From Porogramme epimiltina (taxonomy: Eukaryota > Basidiomycota > Agaricomycetes > Polyporales > Polyporaceae): DNA of 64,000 nucleotides. The DNA lies in assembly GCA_900155495.1 (NCBI GenBank), contig FTLJ01000113.1, positions 40,570 to 104,569 of the forward strand, written 5' to 3'. Below, piece after piece: positions 11,481 through 23,061 of the stretch (position 1 is the stretch's first letter; every line of letters begins with the position of its first letter). Made by a program: the position numbers and the translations under genes. The notes under the pieces were generated by a model, which saw only the letters and a program-made list of their open reading frames with translations, did no database searches and was not told where the DNA came from.

Positions 11481-11801
11481 TGCGGAGGCCGTCTTGAACC
11501 TTCGTGGATACCTACTCTTCTTTGTTACTCCCAATGTTTTTCTTGGCTTTAGTCGCCGGGGGACCAGCCCTTAGGCTTGACATCACTATCCCATCACACT
11601 CTTGGATACTCGGAATATCTATATAGGTCAGAAGTCGCTAAAATGTACTGTTACTCAATGTAGTCATCAACTTAGTGTTGCTAATTGAGGACGCTTTCGA
11701 ACTCCTTGAATTCCTTTGTTGAGTGATTACATATCATGAACAAACGCAAATGAAGAGAATACGCCGCTAATATTGGATGACGGTAATACAACGAAGGTAG
11801 T
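11481..11801. other. Convergent intergenic region
   Basis: The 3' ends of the secreted-protein gene (plus) and the COX6A gene (minus) face each other here. The sequence is relatively A/T-rich and fits overlapping 3' UTRs. No gene is seen. Confidence 0.5.
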
Positions 11802-12464
11802 CTACTCGTCGGCGTTAATGGACATGTCCTTGTTGACCTGATGAAAGTGTTAGGTTGCACAGGCTTGTGCGAAACGATGATACGCACCTTGGGGTTGAAG
11901 AACAGAGTGTTCATGCCCCAAGGGAAGGGGCCACCAGCTAGATACGCGAGTCAGTGCGAGGGCCAGTGACAACACGCGCATAACAACTCACCGCGCCTGT
12001 TGAGGTACTCGTACGCAGGGGGCTCAGGGAGCTTGCCACCGTTCTCTTCCATGATGTGGTGCTGGTGAGCCTCGTGCTCAGCCTCAACGTTGCGGACCCA
12101 GAGGACGCAAGCGGCAACTAGGGTATTGTCAGAACGAGACGGCGAGGAGACATTAGGAGAGGCGCTACTGACTAGCGGGCATGCAAACGAAGTAGCTGTT
12201 TCTCCCCATCAGCCAAAACATTCCTTATTATCTCATGAGAGACAAACGACGCACCTAATCTTGCGCCAGAGCTCGGTCGTCTCTGCAGGGCGAAGGGATG
12301 TGGTGTTATGGACTGCTCGTGACGTCCCGGAACAAAATAGGCGCACCAGCAGCGTGAGCAATCATGGCCTCCTGCTGCTCGCGGTACGATCCGCCAGCGG
12401 CGGAGGCGTAGCCACGGGCACGGGGGACTGCACGCAGTGCAGCGCGGCGGACGACGAAGGACAT
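11802..12464 (-). CDS. COX13: Cytochrome c oxidase subunit VIa (Cox13)
   Basis: Nuclear-encoded accessory subunit of respiratory complex IV in the mitochondrial inner membrane. Six minus-strand exons (12464-12347, 12282-12255, 12195-12173, 12117-11992, 11937-11888, 11837-11802) give 126 aa, the normal family size. The N terminus MSFVVRRAALRAVPRARGYAS is a typical mitochondrial presequence. TTELWRKISYFVCMPAIAACVLWVRNVEAEH forms the single membrane helix and its matrix flank. The C-terminal family signature reads PFPWGMNTLFFNPKVNKD. Exons of 28 and 23 nt encode the start of the membrane helix. The gene is divergent from RPN2, with 274 bases between start codons. Confidence 0.92.
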
Positions 12465-12738
12465 GGTGGGGGGAGGGAGTGGTGATGGATAGGATGAAAG
12501 CGGAAGAGAACGACCTGGTCGCGACTTTTGGCAGCGGGGCCAGGCGAGGCAGGACTCGGGAACGGACGCGGCGCGGGATTATGTCAGCACACTAGCGCTT
12601 TGGGTAACAAGATAGGCGCGCAGTTGATGAAGCGCTCGCGTGCGTCCGCTGACGCGTCCCAGAGAGCGCTGCAAGGACGAGACGCGTCAGGCTCAGCGGA
12701 CGGACGTACGCTCTCTCTCGCTTTCTCCGTCCTCGACC
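12465..12738. promoter_or_regulatory. Shared promoter region between COX13 and RPN2
   Basis: The 274 bases between the two divergent start codons must hold both promoters. The RPN2 side carries a C/T-rich leader (CTCTCTCTCGCTTTCTCC) just before its ATG. I see no canonical TATA box. A shared promoter is inferred from spacing only. Confidence 0.4.
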
Positions 12739-15700
12739 ATGGGTGTCCCCTCCCAATCATCCGCTGCCGGCGTGCTCGCCCTGCTCTCTGATCCGGAGCC
12801 GCTGCTCAAGCAGTACGCGCTGAAGGCACTCAACCAACTTGTCCCTCAGTTCTGGGCTGAGATCTCGGAGCACATTGCGCTTATGTATGTCGTCATGCCC
12901 GCTCACCACCATCTCGCTCACGCGCCGCCCCGCTAGTGAATCACTCTATGAGGGAGAGGGTCTTCCCCAAGAGGCCCACGACTCTGCAGCCTTGCTTGCA
13001 AGCAAGGTGTACTACTACCTCGGCGAATACGACGAGGCACTTTCCTTCGCCCTCGGTGCGGGGGGCGCGTTCGTAGCCGACAGCCGTAACCCTGGTGCCG
13101 AGGAGTACGTCGAGACTGTCGTCTGTGAGTAAACCTCTGCGTGGCGCCTGTTTACCCATCTTAACGAACCTTTGTAGCCAAGGCCATCGACCGATACATC
13201 CAGAGCCGGACTTCAGAACAAGCGGAGAGCAAGATCGACCCCAGGTTGCAAGGCATCATTGAGGGCATCTTCCATAAATGCATAGAGGATGGGGAGTACA
13301 GGCAGGTATGTATTCTCGAGGTTCCTGTACAACTACACTGTCTGAACTTCTTGTGCCACTAGGCCATCGGTATTGCTCTCGAATCGAGGAGGCTGGATAT
13401 CATCAAATCTATCTACGAGCAAACGCGCGATACCACCCTGCTAACCTACGCCATGGAAGCCGTCCTCGACACCGCATTCCCCCTGGTATTCCGTGACCAG
13501 GTCCTCAAATTCCTCTTCCCACTATTCCCCGCTCCCGCTGGAGACGCGAAGTCGGCGCACGTATACGCGCTCACGCGTATCCTCGTCACCCTCAACTCTC
13601 CCGAAATGACCATCAACTTCTTGAACTCACTTGTCCCCCGTCAAAAGCTGTTGGCGTACCAATTCGCGTTCGACCTTGTGGAGGGTGGTGGTCAGGATTT
13701 CCTCGAAGCAGTAAGGCGAGATCTCCCTGAAGGCAATGAGGTAAGGCAAGCATTCATCGTCAGCTGGGATTGCGTCTCACAACTTGAGCAGGAGACGAAG
13801 CCAATCTACGATCAACTTCGCAAGATTCTGCTTGGTCAAGAGTCAATTAAACTGTACCTGGAGTTTTTGAAGCGAAACAACAAGGTCGACATGTTGATCC
13901 TCAAGAACACGAAGGATGCACTGGAACCCCGCTCTTCGATCTACCACACTGCCCTCACGCTTCAGAACGCATTCATGCACGCCGGCACAACCTCCGATGT
14001 TTTCTTGCGCGACAATCTCGAGTGGCTCGGGCTCGCGAACAACTGGTCGAAGTTCTCCGCGGCCGCCGCTATCGGCGTTATCCACAAGGGGCACTTCCAG
14101 GAGAGCATGCACATCCTTGGACCCTACCTCCCAGCACCGGGTGCAGAGACTAGCACAGGCAGCTCTGCGTACTCCGAGGGCGGTGCACTGTATGCGCTCG
14201 GTCTCGTCAACGCAGGGTGCGGAAGCGGGCAGGATGTGGAGAACTATCTGCGCAACCTCTTGAAGAGCTCTGGCAGCGAACCTGTTCAGCACGGTGCAGC
14301 TTTGGGTCTCGGTGTGGCGGGCATGGGTGGCAAGAGCGGCGAGGCGTACGACGACTTGAAGCAATCGCTCTTCTCTGACTCCGCGATTGCGGGCGAGGCG
14401 GCCGGTTATGCGATGGGTCTCATCATGCTAGGCACTGCAGACGCAACGAGCGCAGAGGAGATGCTCCAATACGCTCGGGAGACCCAACACGAGAAGATCA
14501 TCCGTGGGCTTGCCATCGGTCTCGCGCTAATCTTCTACGGCCGTCAAGAAGAAGCGGATGAGATGGTCAAGTTGCTCATGGAGGAGAAGGTGTGTGCATT
14601 CTAATCAAGCAGTCGACCTGCTCACTGACAGATGAGACATAGGATCCTATCCTGCGCTACGGCGGTGTCTACACACTCGCCCTGGCGTACGCAGGGACAT
14701 CTAACAACTCTGCAATCCGTCAACTGCTGCACGTCGCTGTTTCGGATACTTCAGACGACGTCCGTCGGGCGGCGGTCACCAGTCTTGCTTTCCTGCTCTT
14801 CAAGAACCCTGCCCAGGTTCCCAGGATTGTCCAGCTGCTTTCGGAGAGCTATAACCCCCACGTCCGCTGTGGAGCTACGCTTGCCCTCGGTATCGCCTGT
14901 GCGGGAACGGGCCTCCAAGTATGTATCTTTGTATCCTCTCAAAGCGATGCTCTAGTCTCTGACGCCTCTTCATAGGATGCTGTTGATATCCTTGAGCCCA
15001 TGACGCGTGACAGCGTCGACTTCGTTCGCCAAGGTGCCCTCATCTCTCTCGGCATGATCTTGGTAGAGCAGTCTGAAGCTTCGTCACCGTCACTCGCATC
15101 TACTCGCGCGCTGTATGCGAAGATCGTCTCCGACAAACACGACGACCCCATGGCCCGTTTTGGCGCAGCTCTCGGTCAAGGTCTTATCGACGCCGGAGGT
15201 CGCAACGTTACCATCAGCCTGCAGAGCCGTGCTGGGAGCCGCAACACCTCAGCAATCGTTGGCATGGTACTATTCTGTCAGTTCTGGTACTGGTACCCCC
15301 TTGCCCACTGTGCATGCCTGGCATTCGAGCCCACCGGTATTATCGGCCTGGACGAGAACCTTAAGGTATGTCCGGTGATCCGCGTTTACCCCGACAGGAC
15401 TAACCGGCTGTTCCAGGCTCCTAAGTTCGACTTCGCCTCAAATGCGAAGCCGAGTCTGTTTGCATACCCGTCCTCGACGAAGCCACCCAAGAAGGAAGCC
15501 GTCACCAAGGTTGCTACCGCGGTTTTGTCAACAACGGCGAAGGCCAAGGCCCGTGAGAAGAGGAAGGCTGCTGAGCAAGGAGAGGCCGTGCCAGCGGTAA
15601 GCAAGGCGCAGGGAACTGATTGAGACGAAACTGACCCTATTTGAAGGACGAGAAGAAAGATGGCGACGTTGAGATGAAGGGCGTCGACGCGTCAACATCC

Positions 15701-16215
15701 CGCCATGGCGACGTCTCTCCCATCTCTCTTGCTGAGGGTACCCCGAGACCACGCAAGTCCGAGCCCGCGTCAGAAAAGCTTTCCAACTTCTCTCGCGTCA
15801 CCCCTGCGCAACTCGCCTACGTCAGCTTCTCGTCTGAGAGCCGTTACCAGCCAGTCCGCGTGGTGTCAACACGCCCAAGTCCTTCAGCCAAGGCTCTCAA
15901 GACTCCCGCATCTGTTGCACTTGCAACGGAACGGTATGCAGGCGGTGGCGGAATTCTTATCATGGCCGACACACGCCCTGACGAGGAGGGTGAGTACATC
16001 GAGTTTGAGACTCAGCCGGCCGCACAGCCCGCGCCGGGAGGCGCAGTACCGCAAAACCCCCCGCCCACGACGCCGGGGCGTCATATTGCTCTTGACGAGA
16101 ATGCGCCCGAGGCGGATCCACCTGAGTCGTTTGAGGTATGTAACTTGACTGCGTACATGCTTGACTGTGTTGCTGATATGGTCTGGAACAGTACCCCTTC
16201 GATAATGATACGTAG
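12739..16215 (+). CDS. RPN2: 26S proteasome regulatory subunit RPN2 (PSMD1)
   Basis: Largest non-ATPase scaffold subunit of the 19S regulatory particle base. Ten exons (12739-12884, 12937-13124, 13178-13305, 13363-13740, 13792-14589, 14643-14918, 14976-15365, 15417-15596, 15647-16135, 16192-16215) join to 998 aa, close to the yeast and human lengths. The N-terminal helical rod begins after [18 protein letters not shown]. The proteasome/cyclosome repeats lie around residues 380-760, with typical units such as [37 protein letters not shown] and [24 protein letters not shown] marks the end of the toroid. A Lys/Glu-rich linker ([13 protein letters not shown]) leads to the C-terminal domain with [11 protein letters not shown] and the acidic tail ending YPFDNDT. 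Confidence 0.96.
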
Positions 16216-16495
16216 ATGGCAATGTCGTGTATTACATACCTCGGACTTATCCAATTCACTTCCAACTTCTTCTCGTCTCAATGTGTGCTATTTTCTCATG
16301 TTCTCGTCAAACCGTGTGTGAGATCGCAAGTCGCCATAAGCTTTGCCATTGACATCACTCTTCATGCACCCGTGACGGAATTTGTCGGCCCGTCCTGAGA
16401 ATAGCTCGTTCAGTTCACTACATGAGTAATCCGCAACCTGATCCCGTTCGCCTCTCTTGATCCCGTACCCTCACACAGGGCACTCAGTAGCAGAC

Positions 16496-17638
16496 ATGTC
16501 CTCCGAGCGCGTTCGCGTTGCCATCCTCGATGATTATCAAAATGTAGCGTTCAAATTCGCAGACTGGTCGAGCATACAAGATCGCCTTCTCATAGACTCC
16601 TTCCCGGACACAACTGCCGACGAAGATGTCCTTGCCAAGAGGCTGGAACCCTACACGATCATTTGCGCCATGAGAGAGCGCACGAAATTCAACGCATCTC
16701 TGCTGGATAGGCTTCCCAACTTGCGCTTCATCGCCACGACAGGGCCGTACAATCGGGGTATCGACGTCGCTTACGCGAAGTCCAAAGACGTCATCGTCTC
16801 TGGAACCCTTGGCAAAGGCAACTCGACGCTCGAACACATATGGGCCCTCCTTCTCGCTACGGTTCGCTACATCACGGTCGAAGACGCGCGCGTCAAGGCG
16901 AGCGCGGTCCCGTGGCAGGCGACGATCCCTATGGGGCTTTCTGGGCGGGTCCTTGGGTTGGTGGGGGCAGGCAGGCTTGGTGCTGCGACGGGCAGGGTGC
17001 GTAGCGGTCGTCTGTGTCCCTATCAGTTATCCGTATTCCGGATATCCCTGACCACATGACCATAAACAGATCGCAAAGGCGTTTAACATGGAGGTGATTG
17101 CGTGGTCGCCGAACCTAACCCCGGAGCGCGCAGCGGAGGCTGGAGTGGGGTATGTCGCCACAAAGGAGGAGCTGTTCAAGCGCAGTGACGTCGTGTCGGT
17201 GCATATGGTTTTGTCCGAGAAAACGTACCGGATGATCTCCGCGGCCGATATAGCCCTTATGAAGCCGACCGCGTTCCTCATCAACACGTCTCGCGGACCC
17301 CTCGTGGACGAGCCTGCTCTGATCGATGCGTTGAAGGAGAGGCGGATTGCGGGGGCGGGACTGGACGTCTTCGATGAAGAGCCGCTTCCGCTGGACCATG
17401 TCCTGCGCAAGCTGGACAACGTGACGCTGAGCCCGCACACGGGATATGTGAGCGACTCTAATTACGAGGTACGTCTTGATCTTTCGGGTAGATGATGAAT
17501 TCGACTGGCTTGTAGCCGTTTATCAGATGAGACAAATTGCTGATCATGGCGCCGTGACTGGAGCAGGTCTTCTGGGGTGACACGGTCGAGAACATCGCCG
17601 CGTTTCTCGACGGGCATCCGTTGCGCGTGATGGGGTAG
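16496..17638 (+). CDS. D-isomer-specific 2-hydroxyacid dehydrogenase
   Basis: NAD(P)-dependent reductase of 2-keto acids (D-2-hydroxyacid dehydrogenase/phosphoglycerate dehydrogenase-like superfamily). Three exons (16496-16996, 17070-17468, 17567-17638), all phase 0, give 323 aa. The N-terminal substrate domain contains ICAMRERTKFNASLLDRLP and TTGPYNRGID. The Rossmann motif is GLVGAGRLG, and the helix after NSTLEHIWALLLA is typical. All three catalytic residues are visible: Arg in LINTSRGPLVDE, Glu in GLDVFDEEPLP, and His in LSPHTGYVS. The lack of ACT or regulatory domains argues against a 3-phosphoglycerate dehydrogenase of serine synthesis. The substrate is not determined by the sequence. 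Confidence 0.92.
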
Positions 17639-17872
17639 AGGGTTGGGGGAGAAAGCTTTCGTATTGTATGTTTTGTCTGGACGACAATGTACGATAGTTG
17701 TGCGTCGCTTTGGTAGCCAAAACAAAAGAGTGTTCGCGGCAATTCGAGTCAAAAGGCGCGTGACTGTGACCGACCACGCCGTGTCACGATCTTTCACTGG
17801 ATTTGGATTGTCTCTGCGCGTCGAGGTCCTCCTTCCGGCCACAGACCATCTTGACCTCTAACATCCACCATC

Positions 17873-19754
17873 ATGGAATCCCGTTCTGCCAACCGCAAGA
17901 ATGGTGCGTGTCCCCGCCACTGTCGACGCGTCCTTGCTAGGATACGCTCTGCGATCTCAGTCACTAACCCTCGCGATTCTATAGACTATAAGAGCAAGAG
18001 CGGCTTGAAGCAGGACGAGCTCCGCCGCCGCCGCGAGGATCAGCAGGTCGAGATTAGGCGACAAAAGAGGGAGGAGAACATTTCCAAGAGGCGCAACTTC
18101 CTCCCCAGCGCGGGCCCCGATTCTGACGATGAGAGTGGCGTAGGTAGTTGGGAGTCCCCAGTACGTCTTATCAGACTCATGCTCATCATGTTGCATGTAC
18201 TTACCGTTTCTACAGCTTGCAGAGGACATGATTGCAGGCGTGTTCTCCGATGACGCCGATCGTCAACTCGACGCGACGACGAAGTTCCGGAAACTGCTCT
18301 CAAAAGAAAAGAACCCTCCCATCGAACGCGTCATTGAGTGCAGTGTGGTCCCCCGCTTCGTTGAATTCCTGCGTGGCGACAACCCTCTTCTGCAGGTACG
18401 CGTTTGCTGACATCTACGCGTGTATCCGGTCCGACTGACCACTTTCCACCTTCAGTTCGAGGCAGCATGGGCTCTGACCAACATTGCTTCCGGGACGGCC
18501 GACCATACCCAAGTTGTGATCAGAGCGCAAGCAGTTCCTGAGTTCATCAAACTTTTGTCTTCACCCGTTCCGGATGTGCGCGAGCAGGCCGTGTGGGCTC
18601 TGGGCAACATTGCAGGAGATAGCCCCAACTGCCGCGATTACGTGCTGCAGCAAGGCGCACTCCGGCCCCTTCTCAACCTCTTGAGCGAGAACAACAAGCT
18701 CAGTATGCTTCGCAATGCAACCTGGACGCTGAGCAACTTCTGCCGGGGCAAGTCGCCTCAACCTGATTGGGATTTGGTACGTTCTTCGACGTCTCTTCTG
18801 TGTCCTGTCCTAATGTTTCATTGTCTAGATCTCGCCTGCGTTGCCCGTGCTCACTAAACTGATCTACTCTCTCGACGATGAGATCCTCATCGACGCTTGC
18901 TGGGCGATCTCCTACCTCTCCGACGGTTCGAACGATAAGATTCAGGCTGTCATCGAGTCCGGAGTCTGTAGACGTCTCGTGGACCTCCTCATGCATCCTT
19001 CAACATCTGTCCAAACCCCCGCCCTCCGCTCCGTTGGCAATATCGTCACTGGCGATGATCTCCAAACGCAGGTCGTCATCACCTCCGGTGCTCTCCCTGC
19101 CTTGCTCTCTCTTCTTTCGTCGCCCAAGGACGGCATTCGGAAGGAGGCATGCTGGACGATCTCGAATGTCACTGCGGGTTCGCCGCAGCAAATTCAGGCC
19201 GTGATTGACGCAAACATCATCCCACCTCTTATCAACATCCTTCAGAATGCCGACTTCAAGACCAAGAAGGAGGCATGCTGGGCGATCTCGAACGCTACCT
19301 CTGGTGGCCTTCAGGAGCCTTCCCAGATTCGTTATCTCGTGTCGCAGGGCTGCATCAAGCCACTTTGCAACCTTCTCGAAATGATGGACAACAAGATCAT
19401 CCAGGTTGCGCTCGATGGTTTGGACAACATTCTCAAGGTCGGAGAGATGGACAAGGCTGCCCAGGGCCCCGGCGCACAAAACCAGTATGCGAACTTCGTC
19501 GAGGAGGCTGGTGGAATGCACACGATCCACAACCTCCAGCAACACGACAACCTTGAAATCTACAAGAAGGCGTTCAATATCATGGACAAATACTTCCCCG
19601 ACGACGACGAGAGTGCTCCCGTCGACTCGGCGGGCGGCGCATTCCAGGTGCGTACCATCATTCCAATATATGCGCTCTATTTCTCACTCCTGCGTAATAG
19701 TTCAACCCTGAGGGTGCTGCTCCCCCGCCTGGTGGCTTCAGCTTCGGGCAGTGA
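17873..19754 (+). CDS. SRP1: Importin subunit alpha (karyopherin alpha)
   Basis: Adaptor that binds classical nuclear localisation signals and importin beta for import through the nuclear pore. Six exons (17873-17903, 17985-18160, 18216-18395, 18456-18776, 18829-19647, 19701-19754) give 526 aa, the typical length. The importin-beta-binding domain is evident near the N terminus: [18 protein letters not shown] and [15 protein letters not shown]. About ten armadillo repeats follow, with the NLS-contacting W/N arrays visible as [63 protein letters not shown] and [12 protein letters not shown]. The C terminus is [10 protein letters not shown]. The gene sits tail-to-head after the dehydrogenase. 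Confidence 0.96.
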
Positions 19755-20570
19755 AGGATGTATTGTTGTGTAGTTCTTGTCGTGATCACCGGCCATCCTT
19801 TCTTCATCCTTTTCCTCCCTTTCCGCATCGTGTAGTCTTGCAGCACCATACAGAATATCAATCGCGACGCGTCTACCGCAGTCATCAGGATAGGAGTCTT
19901 CTCTATCTCTGGGTGCTGCAGCCCCCGTCCGCTGTTTCATAGTCACGAACCTCTACGTGTATATCTTCCTGACGACGACGAAAGTATGTATCATGTTCTA
20001 GAATGTTACGGGTTGCTGGTGGCTGTATGCACAGGCCATCTGTAGTGGTAATTAGCGCCGAGGCCATGTTTCCCATGTATAGCGTGCTCGGCATTGAATA
20101 GGGATTACTCGCAGGGAATCAAGTAGTGAATGTCATCTCGAAGGTGTTTCGGCTTCCAGATTCAACTTCTCTGATATGACTCCATCTCTGAGAAGGTGGA
20201 ACATTCCCTTAAATTGTGATCATACATGATGTTCTTGCCCACCACCTGACGTGTGATGAAGGCCTAACTGTTCAACTACGTCTACACGCCGTCCGCTGAA
20301 ACATTACCGGAGAGAACGCGCAAGATCGCGTGAGCCATGAGGCAAGCTTCGCTCATGAGTTTACCTCAGGGCGACTGTTTAGTACTTCCCTATGTTACAC
20401 AATTTCCCAAATTTGCCACGTTCACGACACAAGGCGGTCCGCCCTGGCGCGGAAGACAGGCATGTGCTCTTCCATACGTCGATAAATAGCGTTCCGGTGA
20501 CTCATGTCCAGGCCTTGTCCTGGGGTATATGAATGCGCGCGAGCAGAAATCTGTTGGCAGCCGGGCCAAG
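19755..20570. other. Intergenic region, about 0.8 kb
   Basis: 3' flank of importin alpha and 5' flank of the methyltransferase gene. It has lower GC than the genes around it. Scattered short ORFs lack support. GATAAATAG near 20481 might act as a weak TATA element for the next gene. I find no RNA gene that stands up (see rejected items). Confidence 0.45.
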
Positions 20571-21385
20571 ATGATCCTTCTTACCTCAACACTTTACACC
20601 CCCTTGCTCAAAGTGCCTATACTGCTATCCACTACTATACTAGGATATGCAGCCACTGGGGCACCCCCAAAGGCTGCCCATGTGCCTCAAGAGCTCAAAG
20701 TCGCAAAGCCAGATTTTATTGCACACACCCTTACGATTCAGTATGTGTTTACGAGGTCCACTATGGTACGTACGCGCATACGGCCTGAAGTAATGATGTG
20801 AACTGACTGCACTATCTCAAGGGTGCATACTGTGCGCTGGCTCTTGTAGAGTCGGCGGTTATCCTCGCGCAGACCTTCCCAGGGTCCACCATCGCGGACG
20901 CCATCCTGTCTATTTTTGCACCGGGAGGGCAGACCTTGTCGCTTCGCATGACGCCGGCCTTCCTCGCGGGGAGCGCACTCACTTTTGCGGGCGCGGCTTT
21001 CCGCCTCCAAACAAGACGCATCCTGGGCGAGCATTTCACTGGGCAGCTCTCCATCAAGAAGGGTCACCGGCTCGTCACATCAGGACCATATGCAGTGGTC
21101 CGCCACCCGAGCTACACAGGCGCAGCCATGCCCAAAGTGGGCAGTGCACTAGCGTTGCTTGCAACCTCGGGTTCGTACTTCGCGCAAATGCCGCAGGCTC
21201 CAGGGTGGGCGGCCCCAGTCAAGGCAACTATGTTGGCGGCCGCTGGATACTGGATACTGGTGTATTTGGTGGGGGTGCCCCGAAGGATCATGCACGAGGA
21301 GGCCATGCTGCGGGAAGAGTTCGGGGAAGAGTGGGAGGCCTTTGAGCGAAAGACGCCGTGTAGAATCATTCCTTTTATTTGGTAG
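20571..21385 (+). CDS. Isoprenylcysteine carboxyl methyltransferase-like membrane protein
   Basis: Member of the ICMT/PEMT-type integral membrane methyltransferases, which use S-adenosylmethionine; the classical member (Ste14) methylates farnesylated or geranylgeranylated C-terminal cysteines in the ER. Two exons (20571-20765, 20822-21385) give 252 aa; an in-frame ATG at 20529 would add 14 residues. Several hydrophobic segments are visible (GAYCALALVESAVILAQ, PAFLAGSALTFAGAAF, AATMLAAAGYWILVYLV-like). The conserved C-terminal signature is present: HRLVTSGPYAVVRHPSYTG and EEAMLREEFGEEWEAFERKT. Agaricomycetes carry many such paralogues, so this may be a divergent copy rather than the Ste14 orthologue that matures mating pheromone. 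Confidence 0.85.
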
Positions 21386-21752
21386 AATGTCGATGGTGAC
21401 TATCTGATCTGTCGTTACCTTCGAAGTCACTTGGATAGCTTCCGCATCCGTGGAAGCCTCATGAATATTGATAGGCACGCTACGAGGTCATAGGCTACAA
21501 CCTTGTATGAATGGTTGTCAGTCGCTTTTGATAGTTGCGAATCACATCAAGGTCACCTACCAGGACATCCAGGGAATACTGGCTTTCACAGGTGGAGACC
21601 TTGGATAGGTGCCCACGGGGTGACGCGAAAAAAGCGAGTACGATTGTGCTGTACCGAATCAAAGCATGCAAATACAACAATATTGAAACACAAGTTTGCG
21701 GCTTTCGGGGATGCGTTCTGTGGTGGGTCACACGCACACTCTTCGAGTAAGA

Positions 21753-22254
21753 CTACGCGTCCTCCGGTCCAGAGCTACCGGGAATAAGCTACAATTGGGC
21801 AAAAAAGGACCTTTAAGCGATCACAATTTTAAAGTGACGAGGATAGATACCATGCAGATATTGTTCCCGTTAAGCAGTGTTTGGTTTAGCTTCGTCTTCT
21901 TGCGCCCTTGAGCGTTTGTCTCACTGTGAGGTGACATGAGTTAGGGTATGTTGTTTTACTAGAGGCCACGTAAGCGCGCAAATGTTGACTTACTACTCTG
22001 TTACATCCTCGAGCACCATATCTACCATTGTGTGTTAGTTTTACTGAGAGAAACAAAATATCAAGGGCAAAATCACTCACTGACGAAGTCATCGAACCCG
22101 AGGAGCGTGCCAGTGAATTCCCTGTCGTTCTTCATGATGACCCAGATGCGCGACCCAATGCATCTATCGATCAACTCTGAGGAGGAAAGAGTCAGACAAT
22201 AGGTCTATAGAAGACAACCACGAACGCACCGAGCGGGAGGATTTGAGACGCCAT
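21753..22254 (-). CDS. LSM5: U6 snRNA-associated Sm-like protein LSm5
   Basis: Subunit of the LSm2-8 ring on U6 snRNA 3' ends and of the cytoplasmic LSm1-7 decapping activator. Five minus-strand exons (22254-22230, 22176-22081, 22021-21994, 21923-21851, 21788-21753) give 85 aa. The protein matches LSm5 throughout: [19 protein letters not shown], the Sm1 motif ([31 protein letters not shown]) and the Sm2 motif ([13 protein letters not shown]). In exon 3 the donor must be the GTAAGT after GAGTA (21994). Using the GT three bases earlier loses the conserved TEYE. Almost half of the gene is intron. It is divergent from the bS16m gene, with 217 bases between start codons. Confidence 0.94.
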
Positions 22255-22471
22255 GTTGTCGTCGTGTTGGTTGGGGACAACCTACTGAGCACTGGACGGT
22301 TCCCTTTTTCGTCTCCCAAGGTGAACGGCTCCGTGGGCCCGACAATTCCGGAGTTTCTGCCTCGGGCGCTTGCTCACATGACCGTGATGCGACACCCGAC
22401 ACCGTTTGCTGTTGCGCCTCCAAGTGCCGTCTCCGACCTCCACCCCCCTCTGTTGTTTCCTGCCTCTCATC
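22255..22471. promoter_or_regulatory. Bidirectional promoter region of LSM5 and bS16m
   Basis: Only 217 bases separate two divergent start codons, both of RNA- or ribosome-related housekeeping genes. The bS16m side has a C/T-rich leader before its ATG. No TATA box is visible. Shared regulation is an inference. Confidence 0.45.
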
Positions 22472-22870
22472 ATGGCTGTACGCCTGCGAATGGCCATGCA
22501 CGGAGTGCGCAATAACCGCATCTTCCACATTGTCGCCGTCAACCAGCGCAACCGGCGAAACGTCAAACCCATCGAGCTCCTCGGAGTCTACAATCCTCGC
22601 CTCAAGCCTGGCGAGACGACCAAAACTGTCGAATGGAGCGTACAGCGGCTGCGGCATTGGATAGATGTCGGTGCTACGCCTAGCAAAACAGTCACCAAGC
22701 TACTGGAGATGGTGAGTGTCCAAGTGTGGTGGATCACTCCTTACTTGAGTGCTCACAACGGAGCCGTAACCTAGGCTGGCATCCCAGCTACACCACAACC
22801 GCGCGCACCGACCGTCACCTCTCCGCCAGCTGCTACTGCGCAGACGGCTTCCGCGCAACCCTCATCGTAG
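22472..22870 (+). CDS. MRPS16: Mitochondrial ribosomal protein bS16m
   Basis: Small-subunit protein of the mitochondrial ribosome, homologous to bacterial S16. Two exons (22472-22711, 22775-22870) give 111 aa. The S16 domain occupies the first 80 residues: AVRLRMAMHGVRNNRIFHIVAVN, RRNVKPIELLGVYNP, VEWSVQRLRHWIDVGATPSKTV. Exon 2 encodes only an Ala/Pro/Thr/Ser-rich tail (PATPQPRAPTVTSPPAAT) that bacterial S16 lacks. No separate presequence is seen; the basic N terminus MAVRLRMAMHGVR may serve for import, as in other fungal bS16m. Confidence 0.92.
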
Positions 22871-23061
22871 TCCGCGCCGCCGCCAGGAGACCCATATATT
22901 ACGGCGACAGTACAGTACATAATACGAGAGCGCCCTCGACATTAATCGTCTCTACCCTCCGACCGGGTCGTGTTACATACATTGGCACTCCATGGCTACG
23001 CCGCGGACTGGGAGGAGACATGGTGGCAAGAGCAGAGGGCTGGGTCGAGCGCAGCAGAGCT

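Noticed and set aside
20263..20298. Possible C/D snoRNA (GTGATGA ... CTGA) downstream of importin alpha
   Set aside because: Only 36 nt from C to D, no terminal stem, and the putative guide matches no rRNA segment I know.
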